Positions 1 to 11,841 of a stretch of DNA of 64,000 nt are shown here, piece after piece (the first letter of the stretch is position 1; the number at the start of each line of letters is the position of its first letter). Source of the DNA: Tranzscheliella williamsii (Eukaryota > Basidiomycota > Ustilaginomycetes > Ustilaginales > Ustilaginaceae); NCBI GenBank assembly GCA_023212725.1, contig JALBYF010000046.1, forward strand, positions 86,289 to 150,288. The letters are read 5' to 3'. A program made the position numbers and the translations under genes. The notes beneath the pieces were generated by a model that saw nothing but the letters and a program-made list of their open reading frames with translations, had not been told where the DNA came from and searched no databases.

Positions 1-558
1 ATGCTGACATGATGACGAGGTCGTTAGCAGCGAGTCTGGTGTGTGCATCTTGCTTTGCACACACTGAGGGAGCAAGTCGGCGGAAGATGATGCGATGAGG
101 AACCCACAGTCAGAAGTGCTGTCAGGGTCTGCCTCTACGCTCAGCTAGAACAATGCCAGAAAGTAGCCGGTCTATTGACAGTAGCCACGATGGCTGCTCC
201 TCTTTCATGCCATGACTCGGGCTCATTTCGCGGGCATTTTAGAAGTGCCTGCCCGATCCATACTGCGCCGCACCTGCCACTTGCGCTTAGCCTCCTTGGG
301 CCACCCTGCTGCGAGCCATTGACGGCACAGTCATAAATTGTATGCTGCTATCACAGCTTGACGCTGAGTTTTCGTCATTCATCGCGGATGACCTAACAGA
401 ATCTCAATCAGCAAAACCGTACAAGCTGCATAACTTCACACTCACAGGCAGAGACGGTGAATTTCACGTATGATTATGAATGTGAAGTGTCGATTGGAAG
501 CACGTCGCCCTCCTCATCATAGTCATTCTCGCCCGCAAAGCCGTGATCGTTGCCCAAG
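1..558. other. Left-edge intergenic stretch
   Basis: I see no convincing coding exon, RNA gene or repeat here. It ends at the first ATG of the HNH-domain gene and probably contains that gene's promoter. An extra upstream coding exon cannot be excluded. Confidence 0.5.
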
Positions 559-1371
559 ATGCATGAGATGAGGTACAGGCTGTGTCCACAGTCATGGAGA
601 AGTGGGAAGACCATCGTCATCAAAGACGTCTCCGACCAACAGCTGATTGTATTGGACGGGGAGTTCTTAGAAAAAGGGCTATGCAACAACGTCCGTTATG
701 TGCTCGAGCAGGTGCACACTTGCTATACAGAAAAGGGTAGCCTCAAGCTGCCAGACGGCGCTGAGCTGCAGTTAGATGACCCGGTGCCTTGCGGCACTCT
801 GATCTTCCACCGGCTCGATGGCGATCCCAGTCCCTGTACGCCGCAGATGGGGCCGCGCTTCAAATATCTGAGGAGGCCAATGGCGGAAGGCGACGTCTCG
901 ACCATGAGCGACTCTTTCCGCTCAAGCCATAACAGCATCTACCTCGGCGAAAACAACCAGAGCAGTTTCAGAACCGCTCTCATTGCTCGTGATGCCGTTT
1001 GTTTGGTCACGGGCACTATTTACGACTATTGCACGCCCTCCCACATCCTTCCGCAAAGCCGCCCAGAGTACTACAAAGAGGTACGTGGCTACGAGGGCTC
1101 CATCTTTGGCGCCGACTGTGGTCTTTTGCTCTCCATAACCTTGCATCATCTCTTTGACCGTGGCGAGATGGCCTTCTATCCTCTGGACAATGGCGATTTG
1201 GTCGTTCACTTCTTCACACTGACCGGGGAACATGAGCACCACGGAAAGGTCATCAAGCCCGAGCGTTTTCGCCTGTCAAAGCAAGCGCATCCCGATCCGG
1301 CTCTTCTGCGCTTCCACTATGCACAATGCGCTATGACCCGCTTCCGTGGCTTCCCTGCCGGCTTTAATTGA
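559..1371 (+). CDS. HNH-nuclease-domain protein (basidiomycete family)
   Basis: This single-exon gene encodes about 270 residues, starting at the first ATG of the frame. The centre carries an HNH-like core: RDAVCLVTG (two-strand entry with Cys), then a PSHILP segment where the family has an A-x-H motif, then CGLLL followed by LHHLFDRG, which supplies the distal metal-ligand His. These domains are known as restriction-like nuclease folds, and many basidiomycetes hold several such proteins of unknown role. The N-terminal third has no domain I recognise. The usual Asn of the 'NGLLL' step is Cys here, so activity is uncertain. No signal peptide or membrane segment is visible. It converges with the EAF gene. 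The family call is fairly firm; the biological role is unknown. Confidence 0.7.
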   Translation: MHEMRYRLCPQSWRSGKTIVIKDVSDQQLIVLDGEFLEKGLCNNVRYVLEQVHTCYTEKGSLKLPDGAELQLDDPVPCGTLIFHRLDGDPSPCTPQMGPRFKYLRRPMAEGDVSTMSDSFRSSHNSIYLGENNQSSFRTALIARDAVCLVTGTIYDYCTPSHILPQSRPEYYKEVRGYEGSIFGADCGLLLSITLHHLFDRGEMAFYPLDNGDLVVHFFTLTGEHEHHGKVIKPERFRLSKQAHPDPALLRFHYAQCAMTRFRGFPAGFN

Positions 1372-1676
1372 TCAACGGGCATGCTCTCGGCACACACTGA
1401 TCCCCGCGCCGCCCAGCAGAAGCCGAATCACTGTCCACACCAACAAATCTATGCTGTCCAACCAATGTTGCCTGTTGCCATTGGAATATCACATAGTTTC
1501 ATCATTCAGAATGATGTATGGGACCGCGGCACATTGCATTCACAGCTGCGCCAACAGTGACCGAGCTCAAGCCCTGATCCTCCCCCCATGACATAGCATA
1601 CCGAGCTTATTTCCTGCGTTGGGTTGGCAGTGCGATGCCGACATAGCGAAAGTGTGTGGATGAGGGCAGTGTGCAG
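1372..1676. other. Convergent 3' spacer
   Basis: This spacer lies between the stops of the HNH gene (+) and the EAF gene (-). I see nothing beyond probable 3' UTR sequence. Confidence 0.5.
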
Positions 1677-3545
1677 CTAGTCACTATCCTCGAGGTCTTC
1701 TTCCTCCTCTCTGGGGCCTCCAAGGCCATATACCTTGCGATCGATGCGATCGGTACGTTCGATGCTTGCGGGTGGCAAGCCAAGGGCCTGTCCCCGCTCC
1801 TCGGACGGAGCCATGGCTGGTGTATGCAGCGTTGGTGGAGTCTCGGCCAGGCTCAGATCCAGCTCCGCAGCGAAGTCATCCAGATCATCTTCGCCTTCTT
1901 CGTCACCATCCTCGTCAGCTGCATCAGATGCAGCGCCTTGGTCACCCCCATTTGACCAGGCCGGGCTAGCAACGTTGGGTGTCTCTTGCCTGTGCCTCGC
2001 TACCATGGAACCCGATTCTGCCCCTTCAAAGTGAGGCGATGCGGTAGGGGTGATGCCGCTACCGGTCTGATGAAGCCCTAAACCTATCGAAGCTAACATG
2101 CTGGTTGAGGCCACTTGTGGCGATCCTTTTGCATCTCTTCCGCGCTCTGGCAATCTTGTTTGTGCGCTTTTCAGGATAGCCGCTCGCTCCGCAGCCTGGT
2201 TGGCGTCATCCAGCTCCGGCGTGTGAGCTTTCGGCGTGGCTGCTTTGGTAACTCTCTCTTCATCCCTCAGTCGTGATAACGGAGAGATCGCCCGAGCGCG
2301 TGGCGATGGCATCATAGTACTCCCCGGTATATCTGCAATCGTGGAACTGGCTAGAGTGGCGTCCCACGCTTCCTCCTCCTCGTCGTCCATGTCCATCTCG
2401 ATCTCGCGCTCCAGTTCCCGTTCCAACTGCAGAGCCAGCTCGTCCTCGTCTAGATTCGCACTGTCCATAGTCTTGTTCTTTTTTGGAGGTGGTGCTTTAT
2501 CCTCGATTTCGGCGGACGTGGGAACGGATCTTGCGGTAGCCTCGCTCAAACGACGACTACTTCGTCTCGATTGATTGTGCTTCTCTGGCGTTGCGGATTG
2601 TTCCAGCCGTTGAGAGGGCTCCGTTTGCGGCTTGAGCTGCGTTGTGGCCCGCTTGGAAGCTCGCGGTGTCGAATCTGACGACGTTGCTCTTGCCTCTTTA
2701 GGGGTGGTCTCAGCCGAGCCTTGTATTGAGGCGGGCGAAGAATCGCCAAAGTCTTCCATATCTACTGGTACAGTTGACCGTGAATCTCTTGAGGCTATCT
2801 TTGGACCTAAGGCAGATGCAGGTTTAGGGCCCTTGGTTGTGATGTGGCCTGCTGAGAACGGAGAGCCGAGGCGGACACGGTCGCCAGAGGGTTGCGAAGA
2901 GCTTCCTCTCATTGTCGATGCCGTCGATCTTGCAGCAATGGGTCCACCTCGAACAACGCTCTCTACGCGTTCGTCTCCAGTACTGTATACAGACAGGGCC
3001 TCAACAATGCGCCTGGGCTCCTTTCCCCGCACTTTAGCATGGGAACGTCCCGCCTGCCATGCAGTGCGTGCGGCCTCGCTCAATTCGGTCTTGGACCTCT
3101 CGAACTTGAAAGAAAAGCAGGCAGCAACCTTGTCGAGACGGTATCCCTGCATTACATCATCCCAAACGAGCACGAGGTCGAATGCCTTAGCCGGATGCTG
3201 TGGCCCAGAAAAGACATGGGCAGGCTTCCTCTTTGAGCCGGAAGACGATCCAGTGGCGCTTGCCGTATCTTCCGTGGCATTTCTATCCGCAGCTACGTCC
3301 GCAGGATCAGCGGGATCCAGCTCCAGTTGCCATTCAGATGAGCCCGCTGCACCTCTCCCGGGCACGTGGAGTGCACCTTTCGTACTCTCGGCCGCTGAGT
3401 CGGGCTTGAAGTTGTAGGAGAAAGCGAAATATTGAGGCAGCCGCTTGCTGGTGGACTCAAGGTCCCGCTGTTGCGCCGAAACGCCCAGGAGGTCGCAGGC
3501 GGCATCTTCGACCACCACATCGTAGAATCGACGTGGACCGCCCAT
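1677..3545 (-). CDS. ELL-associated factor (EAF)-type transcription elongation factor
   Basis: This single-exon gene encodes about 622 residues. The first ~140 residues fit the EAF N-terminal domain: FAFSYNFKPDS near the start, a variable insert, and a closing strand pair FDLVLVWDD...YRLDKV, which corresponds to the family's conserved 'fKG...LIfD...g.f.LEk' block. EAF proteins partner ELL to stimulate RNA polymerase II elongation in the nucleus. The remaining ~480 residues are low-complexity, Ser/Pro/Thr-rich and highly charged, with an acidic stretch of Glu/Asp near residues 380-410 and another near the C-terminus, as is usual for EAF tails. The start is placed at MGGPRRFYD; an upstream in-frame ATG would add 15 residues. 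Fungal EAF proteins are poorly characterised, so the call rests on the N-terminal domain. Confidence 0.75.
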   Translation of the reverse strand: MGGPRRFYDVVVEDAACDLLGVSAQQRDLESTSKRLPQYFAFSYNFKPDSAAESTKGALHVPGRGAAGSSEWQLELDPADPADVAADRNATEDTASATGSSSGSKRKPAHVFSGPQHPAKAFDLVLVWDDVMQGYRLDKVAACFSFKFERSKTELSEAARTAWQAGRSHAKVRGKEPRRIVEALSVYSTGDERVESVVRGGPIAARSTASTMRGSSSQPSGDRVRLGSPFSAGHITTKGPKPASALGPKIASRDSRSTVPVDMEDFGDSSPASIQGSAETTPKEARATSSDSTPRASKRATTQLKPQTEPSQRLEQSATPEKHNQSRRSSRRLSEATARSVPTSAEIEDKAPPPKKNKTMDSANLDEDELALQLERELEREIEMDMDDEEEEAWDATLASSTIADIPGSTMMPSPRARAISPLSRLRDEERVTKAATPKAHTPELDDANQAAERAAILKSAQTRLPERGRDAKGSPQVASTSMLASIGLGLHQTGSGITPTASPHFEGAESGSMVARHRQETPNVASPAWSNGGDQGAASDAADEDGDEEGEDDLDDFAAELDLSLAETPPTLHTPAMAPSEERGQALGLPPASIERTDRIDRKVYGLGGPREEEEDLEDSD

Positions 3546-3919
3546 GATCACAGAGGCATTGAGACAGCACAGTCGAGAGAGAAGCTGCACCAGGAGTAAG
3601 CGTAAGAAGAGGATAGTGAACGGTTGGGTTCAGGGTCCAGGCTGAGCAAGCAAGCATTTAACATTCACACCATGACTTTCTTTGAGGTCCATGCGCGCTG
3701 TTCATCGACATCCAAAGCACGGCTGACCGCATTCCCACATCTGCCTTCCCACCTATAACAACAATACCAGTCCGATGTTTCATTCAGCGCCACATCGCCC
3801 CACCGTCGCATCGCTGCTTCGCTGCATCAAACATCATCATGAAAGGCAACGCTGCCACACTAACGCTAGGATGAATTCAATGACGAGGAAACATGAGTAA
3901 TACCGGGCAACTGGTATGA
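3546..3919. other. Spacer between two minus-strand genes
   Basis: This spacer lies upstream of the EAF gene and downstream of the arabinofuranosidase stop. It should hold the EAF promoter. I see no repeat or RNA gene. Confidence 0.5.
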
Positions 3920-6071
3920 TCAAATCACAAGCACGGTCAGGGACCACTTGGCAAGGCGAGCCGAGGTAGAACCTTCAGAAAATGTGGTATCGCACTTGTT
4001 GATGCCGACCTCTTGCTTCTGCAGAGTATTGGAGGCGAGGGGGCCATTGCCAGTCACTCGCCAGCACTCGGTGGGTTTGCCTGTCATTCCGCTCGGGATC
4101 GAGATCCAGGTTTCTACCTCCTTGTAGTTGACCAGCTTGATCACCGTTCTGCCCTGTTCATCCACGCCAGCAGAAGCATAGATCCCGGCATCTTCGAGCT
4201 CCTTGCTGTTCTTGATCGCAACTCTCTGTCGAATTCGGTACCCGCTGATGAGCGTTTGCATTTCCCAGGAGCTGGAGCCAATGACCGCCTGAGTGTCGAA
4301 CTCGAGCAAGCCGGGGCTCGATTTAGTGGCACCCTCCGTAGACTCGTTGGAGAACTCGGGTGCATAGGCTGCGCCTCGGACAATGTCACAGTTATTCTCC
4401 ATGCCCAAGATAAAGGCAGTCTCGGCCAGAGAACCTTGCAGGATGCTGTGGTGCAGCCGCCCAGCACCGAAGAAAACGTTAGGGTCAGCTTCCATCCCAG
4501 AGTTGATGACCGCGAACTCCATGTTGTAGAACACAGTGTTGTTATTTCGAGAGGCATCGTCGTACATGTGGTACTTCTGGATGAAGTCCGCTGGCGTTCC
4601 ATAAATGGGCTGGTTCAGCAGGTCCACTCGGTATTTGTAGCCCGTCGGCACCGTGATGGCGGAGGACGCGATCAGGTCGATCTCGTCGAAACGCGGATGG
4701 TTGGCAAATTCCTTCTTCAGAGCAGCCACGATTCTGTCGAACCTGGTCTGGTAGGGTGGATAACCCTTGTCGGGAATATCGGTGCCTTCGTTGCCGATCA
4801 TGAAAGCCTGGATGTCGTACGGCGCCTTGGGACCGCCACTCTTCACCCGAAGATCGGCGAACTTGCCAGTGGTATCCAAAAGGAAGTGAACAAACTCAAC
4901 TTGCTGCTCGATGTACGGCTCGAACTGGTCCAGTGGCACAGAGCGACCGTGGGCGTCGACACCCGCCCAGAGGCCAACGATGATTCGTGCTCCGACCTTG
5001 CTGATAAAGTCGTACATCTCGACGACACCGAGGCCATCGGTGTTCCAACCCTGCCAGTTGCCCAGCCGCCCAGGCCGATCGATGAGGGGCCCCAGAGTGT
5101 TGTTCCACTGGAAGCGATCCGCGATGGTGGCCCCAGTCAGATCATTACCACCAGGCCATCGGATAGCCCTGGGCTTGAACTTGAGCATCTTCTCGGCCAG
5201 ATCCTTCCTCGCCACCGTCTTCTCAAAGGTGGTTGGGAAGACACTGACCAGGTTGACCTGGAAGGACTCCAGTTCATCGCAATTGGCGACGATGGCGAAA
5301 ACGTTGTGGATGTTAGTGAGTTGCGATTTGGGTTTGATCGTGACATGGACCTGCTGCCATTGCTTGGACAGCTTCACATTCTGCTCGACGACGCCGAACC
5401 GGGTGGTGACGTCAGCGCTAAAAAAGCCAATATTGAAGTCAACGGCCTTGGGTTGGTCGCTGCGAATGTAGAAGCTTGCCGTGTACGTTTCTTCCCTGGA
5501 CACTGGCATGCCAAAGAAGCCGTAGTTCGCGATACCAAAGTGGTTCTGTGCCCCGGGCTTGGCCTTTGTGCTGCAGACGACCTTAGCCGATTTGGGCAGA
5601 GCGTTAGAGAGCGGCTCGTCGGAGACGAGGCTGGTCTCGGCCCTACCTGCAGGCTGCCACCCGCTAAGCGAGCCGCTGCCGATCGCCGAGTCCTTACCAA
5701 TCCCGAAGACTGAGTCGGCAGGGGTCTGGAAGGCGCGGTTGCGGATCATTTCAGCGTACAGGCCTCCATCGCTGCCGTAGTTGAGGTTGGACTCCACAAA
5801 GGTGTCCATGTCGAACATGCACTTTCCCTCACGCTTATCGCCCAGATGCAGGACGAGCTCGTCGCCTGAACCAGTATTCGCTAGCTGTGGGCCCTTGCGC
5901 ACACTGAGAGCAGTCGATGGGGATCTGTCGCCCGAAAAAGGAAGGGCTGTGACACAAGAGCAATGTGGGACGAGGTTAGTCGCCAGGCATCGTCGACCGG
6001 CGGTGAACGACGAAGCACGTACCATGAGCGGACAATGCCAAGGAGGCAACAAAGAAGACGGATGGCCTCAT
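3920..6071 (-). CDS. Secreted alpha-L-arabinofuranosidase, GH51
   Basis: Two exons (6071-6023 and 5946-3920) are split by a 76-bp GTACGT...CACAG intron with a CTAAC branch site. Exon 1 supplies the signal peptide (MRPSVFFVASLALSAH) and joins in frame to ALPFSGDR. The mature part follows the GH51 order: FVESNLNYGSDGGLYAEMIRNRAF at the start of the N-terminal region, WPGGN, then GNEG, carrying the candidate acid/base Glu, and NMEFAV, carrying the candidate nucleophile Glu, followed by a C-terminal beta domain. The family releases terminal arabinose from arabinan and arabinoxylan, so a role in plant cell-wall use is likely. The length, about 690 residues, is normal for fungal GH51. Without the exon-1 join no secretion signal would be seen. 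A TATA box lies upstream at 6191-6197. Confidence 0.92.
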
Positions 6072-7629
6072 AGCTGCCAGACAAACGAAGGTGTAGGTGC
6101 CTCTGTTCAAAGGCAGGAGCGATACAGAGAAAGGAGGGTAGAACAGGAGATATGGGAGGGACACAGAGGACGTCGGCGAAGGTCGGCAGTCTTTATAGAT
6201 CTTGCTCTCTGATCGGAAGCCCCCTCGATCTACATCGTTGAACAGTGGCTGCACTGCAACAAGCAGAAGACCAGATGCTGACACCATCGAGCCAGACCTC
6301 TTCATCTCAAAAGTGGGTTTGGTGGGGCAGGACCGCTGCAGCCATTTCATTCTCCCGCTTGCTGGCTTGGACGACTTAGTGCCGCCACTAACCTCGCGCA
6401 GCCTTCCTGTCGCTGTAATTCGTTCTGCCCCCCTGGCGCCATGATACCTCCCTCGCCCTCGCTATCCTCAGATTTCTACATCTCCTCATGCAGATGCGTA
6501 AAAATACTATCCGTCACGGGCAGTGCTCTGCATATCTACTTAGCTCAGCCACACATGATCTTCGACAGTAACAACAGAAGCAAGCGCACCATAGCGCCAC
6601 CATACCCACTTGCACGTTAGTGCTCCCACTTTGTCTTGGTGCAAAATCGTCTGCCACTTTTACTCCCCGGTCCGCCGCACTCCCGCCCACTTCGGCATCG
6701 ATCAGACCCGCCGTATTGATTCGCATGCTATGTCGCGGTCTGCATCTCGGCGAACTCGGCAGTCAGGAAAGCCTCCCGATCACGATGAGGGTTTTTCTCA
6801 TTTCAGAAGAAAGGACGCCAAACTGCGTGGGAGCCGCGCTCCCAGCACTTCACTGTGGTCGTACGCACTATTGCCGTCACTTGCACAGTGTCAACAAGGC
6901 TTAAGACCTGGAAACTAGAAGCTTCTCGTTCTGCCGTCCTGTTCTATCGTGGTAATAACTGGTCCCTTCGTCATGATCACAAGCATGAACCGCAGACTAT
7001 GTTCCAGAATGCGAGCCAGGACTCGAGCTCTTTACCTCATATTCAATTTTTCACGGCAAGTATCCTGTATGCATCACTTACCTTCCAAAGGACGTCTCAG
7101 AAAGTGTGGCGCTGACTGCGGTCAGTACAAGCTCAGAAGGAAGCCATAATTGTGTACACCTCCCGCGTGCACTCATTGTCCTGTTCAGGATCCTCAGCTG
7201 TGCAGCATCGCGGATAGGGGCGCTCACCTCCAGGCCCCACCCGGTGCCATGATGCAGCCTGGAAATCGGCAGGCCTGTGGCAAGGGTGCCCACAGAAGCG
7301 TACGCAACGCTCTGCCATGCTCGCCGGCCTTGTTGCCAGCAGGCTGGCTTCATATACCCGTGCCGTAGCTTCCGTGGACTTCCCTCCAGCTTGATACAGT
7401 GACACGCCGCTTGCCTGCCTTTCACGTCTGCGGGCCGATCATACTTATACGCAGTATTGTTCGCTGACCACCAACTGGCGATCTCGCCACTCCCAGACAC
7501 AATGGTCTGCTGCTCCCGATCGCAACATGTATGAGACTGACGGGCATTCACAGAGTAAGGGCACATGGACCGGTAAACAATGTAGTGTGGTTGGTATAGT
7601 ATTCTGTACATCGACACGAATCGTGAAGT
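6072..7629. other. Long intergenic stretch
   Basis: The GH51 promoter occupies the left part and the 3' end of the NRPS-like gene the right part. Short open frames in the middle lack any recognisable domain and look random. I found no tRNA-like cloverleaf or repeat. Confidence 0.5.
6191..6197 (-). promoter_or_regulatory. TATA box of the GH51 gene
   Basis: TATAAAG on the minus strand lies about 120 bases before the ATG at 6071. The spacing fits a fungal core promoter with a short 5' UTR. This is inferred from position and motif only. Confidence 0.5.
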
Positions 7630-10600
7630 TTAGGTGAGAAACCCAGAAGCCTTCCAAGCAGCGACTGATTTCGAAAGGTACTCTGGCTTGTAAGCGGCGA
7701 GGCAAGCATCGACTTCGGCTTGAAGGTGAGCGGCAGCAAATAATTCTCGCAGGCGGACAAAGGACAATTCGCCCATGCGATCGGTTCCTTGCTGCTGCGC
7801 TGCCAAGGCGCTTTGGTAGTGTTGCAGCAGCTTGATGGTGGGGTTTCTGCTTGGGTTGGGATCCGATGCAGCAAGACGTTGGACCCACTCGGCGTGGGGA
7901 ACCACCTTGAACGACTGGCCGAGATTTTGAGGTTGGGTCAGAACGGCATGCAACTCCGCCCAGGTGGTAGGCGCCTCGCTCGCAACATGCACAAGCGTAG
8001 ATGCAGATGAAATGGGGATCGAAGTGAGCTGTGCGGCTATGAAGCCAGCCTGGTCTGTGGGCTGCCAGTAGAGCTTTTCGTCGGTGTTGGGAAGGTAGCC
8101 GATGGTCTGAGCACTTTTGATCAACAGAGGAGCCGCCTCGGTTTCATTCCAGATGCCGTGGGTGAGGTCACCCACCATCTGGCCTATGCGCATCACGATC
8201 GTCATCATGCCACCGCCGATGGCGGTCTCTGCCTCGCGGCAGAGATTCTCCACGATCCATTTGGATTGGGCATACCCCATGCTAACGGTATTTTCCAGAT
8301 GAGGGATGACCTCTTCGGCGATTACCGGATCGTTGCTCCGCAAAGCGACCGAGATAGAGGAAGAGAAAAGGAAACGCGGAGATCGAGAGCCGGTGCTTTG
8401 ACCCGTCAAGTTCAGCAGCCGAACAGTACCTTCCAGGGCTTCGTTGAACGACTCAACAGTCATATTGAAGTTCACGGGCCAGGCGTTGTGTATCACTGAG
8501 GTCATGGAAGAACGAATTTGTTCGTAAAGTTCCCTGCCAAGGCCGAGATGCTCCTGGTTAAGGTTTGCAGCGTACGATGAAATTTCAAGGCCCTTTCGAG
8601 AGAGCTCCGAAGCCGAGGGCAGTCCTCGGGCTTTCAGAGACAGGTCTGTTCGCTTTTGTGCTTCTTCATGATTGTTGCTCCTGTTGAGACAAATAACCCT
8701 AGCCACGTTTGCCTTCTTTGTAAGTTGGTGCAATATATGTGCGCCGAGGGATCCGGTGGCTCCGGTTAGCAGCACCACTTCCATGCTCGTATCAGCTGAA
8801 CGACGTGTCAAGTCGTTAGATCGGGGAAGTAACTGCATTCGCAGAGCCTCGTACAGCAGCTTCGTCCTCTCCTTCTGCTTGACATCTGCCTCATAAGCAT
8901 TGATACCTTCGGAGCCGTGTCGCGCAAAGTCCAACAGTGCCACAGAGAGCTTTTTGAGTGAGGGGTTCTGGAACATGATGTTTCCTGGAAGCGGAGAGTC
9001 CAGCTTGAAAGTCCGATGAACCTTGCTTCGGAATTGGCTGTTAGTAATAGAGTCAGCGCCCAGCTCGATTAGGTCGTCGGTTTCTTTGCCTGTAAAGTCA
9101 AGGCCCAGGAGTGTCTCAAGTATTTTCCGCAGCTCTTCTGTCACTTGTGTCTCAGTCTGAACCGTCACCTTATCTTCGTCAGAGGTGGAGACACCAAGTT
9201 CGAAGTCAGAGTAGAGCTGACCGATCACCTTTGCGAAGAGAGCGTTGGTTGGGGCCCTTTTGATCGTACCTTTGTCGGCCTGAGGAAAGCAGGTCTCCGG
9301 GGGAAGAAACAGGATCATTTCCTGCATGAGTCGAGAATGGGAAGGCGCATGACGATTTACCTCGACCAGCAGGGGCAGAATCTTCTTCTTGAGGGCGCCT
9401 TGCCGCTCCTTTTCCGAGAGGTCAGCGTATTGGTCCCACAATGCCGCATAGGGAACGATGAGAGCACCTGTATGCGGTTGACCTGCGCCGAATACAAAGC
9501 ACTCGCGTAGAAGAGGCGAAGCACGGAAGCTTTGCTCCATTGGAACAGGATTGGTCTTTTCGCCACTGACATGGACCAAAGTGTCATCGCCTCGTCCGAC
9601 GTAGATGTAGCCTTTGACACTTCCATCGTCATTTTGGACGCGGTCAAAGAGATCACCGCTGGCGTAGCTTCCATCAGGACGGTTGTGCTTGATCAGCGAT
9701 GGCCATTGTTTGCTTATGACGAGCTCGTATGGACCGCTCTCATCATTACCGGTATTTTCAAAGGTAGCACATGCCTGTAACCGTACGCTAGGTCGGAGGA
9801 CATTCCAGTCCTTGTCTGTGTCAAAGTTCCGAAAGCTTGTCTGTTCGATCGCAGAAACTCCATGAAGAGGACAAGATCAGTTATTGCTCCTATGACCCGC
9901 TTTCTTGAGCAAACTCACCATCAGTTGACCGGCTTCGGTAGAGCCAATGAATCCCATAAGATTGACGCCGTTAGAGACCATGCTATCACCTAACTCTTGA
10001 GGACAGGGAGCCCCGCTAAAGCAGCAGACCTTAACTTTTCGAAGCAACTCGAAACCACCGTTGGTTTCTGTGATCATCTTGAATACGAAAGGCACAGCAT
10101 ATATAATGTCGACTATACTCTTGCTGATTGCTTGCACCAAAAGGTCTCCTCGAACAGTCTCGGTGTAGAGGTATAGTTTGCGGTGGAGAAGGAGCTGTCG
10201 CCAGGTCATGGCGAGGCCAAATCCGTGGAAAAGAGGGGCAGTGCAAAGAGCATCAAAGCGGTTCGGGTCGTTGATTAGAGAGAGGTATTTGGAGTGTCTA
10301 TGCAGCATGAGATACGAGTGCGTGAAATGATTGAGTAGTCTGAGTAAGGCGAATGGATGTGGAAGCTAAGCATGCTTACGTGTACGAAAGAGGCTTTGGG
10401 AAGCCAGTGCTGCCGCTGGAGTGCAGAGTGATGGCAGGTTCGTCCGCTTGATGGCTGTATGCGACATCCGTGTGGTAGGGGTCGCCATCAGAGGGTGGAG
10501 GAGGGAGCGCACTGATATCGATAGCGTTCTCGATGATGAACTCTTCCACCGCAGGTAAAGCGGGCTGCAGCTGCCCGATCTGGAGTTCAAGGCGTGCCTG

Positions 10601-11080
10601 AGTGACATGGTCTATCCTGCTTGGGCTGAATACAATTGTGTCGGCCTTGACTGTCTTGAGGAGGTGGACGACAGCTGGAACGGAGTTGTTCGGCGAAAGG
10701 ACAGCAACATGATGTCCCAGTCGCAGAAGCGCCATCGTGGTGACGAAATAATCGAAACTATTCACACAGTAGGTGGCGATGGTTTTGTAAGGCTGGCCAC
10801 GACGCCGTGGAGCAATCTGTGGTGCATAGTATGAAGTGGCTGCCCTGATGCATTGGTCAACCTGCGATAGAGTGAGAGGTTGCCACTCAAAGGTGTCCCC
10901 CACCTTGGGGAAGAACACGAATGGTTCATGCGGATGTTGCCTGATTCGGTCATCCACAACAGCATTGAGACTAGATCTGCCTTCGAATGCAAGGCCAGCA
11001 TCGAGCGGCCCCGCATCGGACGAGGATTGACTGGAGACAACCTGTTTTGGACAAGACTTATCTTCCGAGGAAACAGACAT
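7630..11080 (-). CDS. NRPS-like adenylation-thiolation-reductase enzyme
   Basis: Three exons (11080-10380, 10297-9919, 9840-7630) encode about 1096 residues. The introns are 82 and 78 bp, and both joins keep the frame through conserved motifs. Domains in order: an AMP-binding adenylation domain (SSGSTGFPKP, GSTEAG, YASGDLFDRV, YVGRGDD, and a Lys in KGTIKRAP); a carrier domain with the phosphopantetheine Ser in GADSITN; and a thioester-reductase domain with LTGATGSLG for NAD(P)H and the catalytic pair YAQSK. This layout is that of alpha-aminoadipate-reductase-like and NRPS-like reductases: an acid is activated, tethered and released as an aldehyde or alcohol. There is no condensation domain. 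It is not Lys2, which has a longer N-terminus. The substrate cannot be read from the sequence. The start is the first ATG; no secretion signal is visible. It diverges from a HAD hydrolase gene. Confidence 0.88.
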
Positions 11081-11841
11081 CTTTGCAAAGGCTGGAGTGG
11101 AATGAACGCAAGAAACTAGGACAGAAGGACTGCTCTTATGGTTCAAAGAAGGATACGTTGGTGATATGTGTTGCCAGAGAAAGTTGTGCCTATCCTACGG
11201 GTAGCGGCTTTGCGTTTGGGCAGACCAGGCGGCTAACATCGAGCTTATGCCAGGACAAGCAGCGGCCCAGTGACTACCTCGCCAATCGGTTTGCGAGAGA
11301 CTACACTCTTCGGCGAATATGCTCCGCTACTCGTTGGACCGGCAATCACCAGCATAGGGGCCTCAAAAGGCTTGGGATTTTAGCGTGTCAGCGGTGGTGA
11401 TGACAGTGCCAGTCATGAGTGCTAACGTTATACGGCATGACAGAACCCGTCTCTGCGGCAATGTAGACGGTCGTTTATGACTATCAAGTGTACTTTGTGC
11501 CGCGACGCATGCACCCCCGCCGGTAAGTTACATTTCTTCCCAATTGCCGAGATATGACTGCAGCTGCCAATCGATAAAGCTAGGATTACAGTTTGGGTGC
11601 AGGCTCCGCTGCCACTCTCCGTGGCCTTAAAGTACAACAGTCTTAGAGCAGCTGTCCAGACCGTCAAAGACAGTGGCGAATTGCTGCCGGATGCTGATAT
11701 TGGGCGTCGGTCTCTACCGATCCAGGCTGCGAGCGCACAGACCTTGTCGCGTTGTCAGGAAGGGGAGCTTTTTCGCTGCAGCGATAGTGATTATGATTAT
11801 GATTCACAATCCACGTTCTTCCATCATACCATGTGAAGATC
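11081..11841. other. Divergent promoter region, NRPS-like enzyme / HAD hydrolase
   Basis: This stretch lies between two divergent starts and presumably holds both promoters. I recognise no specific operator or repeat. Confidence 0.5.

Noticed and set aside
4013..5713. 566-codon plus-strand open frame
   Set aside because: Antisense to the GH51 gene, with no recognisable domain.
7078..7617. 179-codon minus-strand open frame between GH51 and the NRPS-like gene
   Set aside because: It is Cys/Arg/Ser-rich with no motif and unlike neighbouring genes in codon use; probably chance.
10340..10379. 40-bp intron alternative in the NRPS-like gene
   Set aside because: It keeps the frame but is much shorter than the other introns here. 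The 82-bp choice (acceptor at 10298) gives a more typical adenylation-domain sequence after the SGSTG motif.
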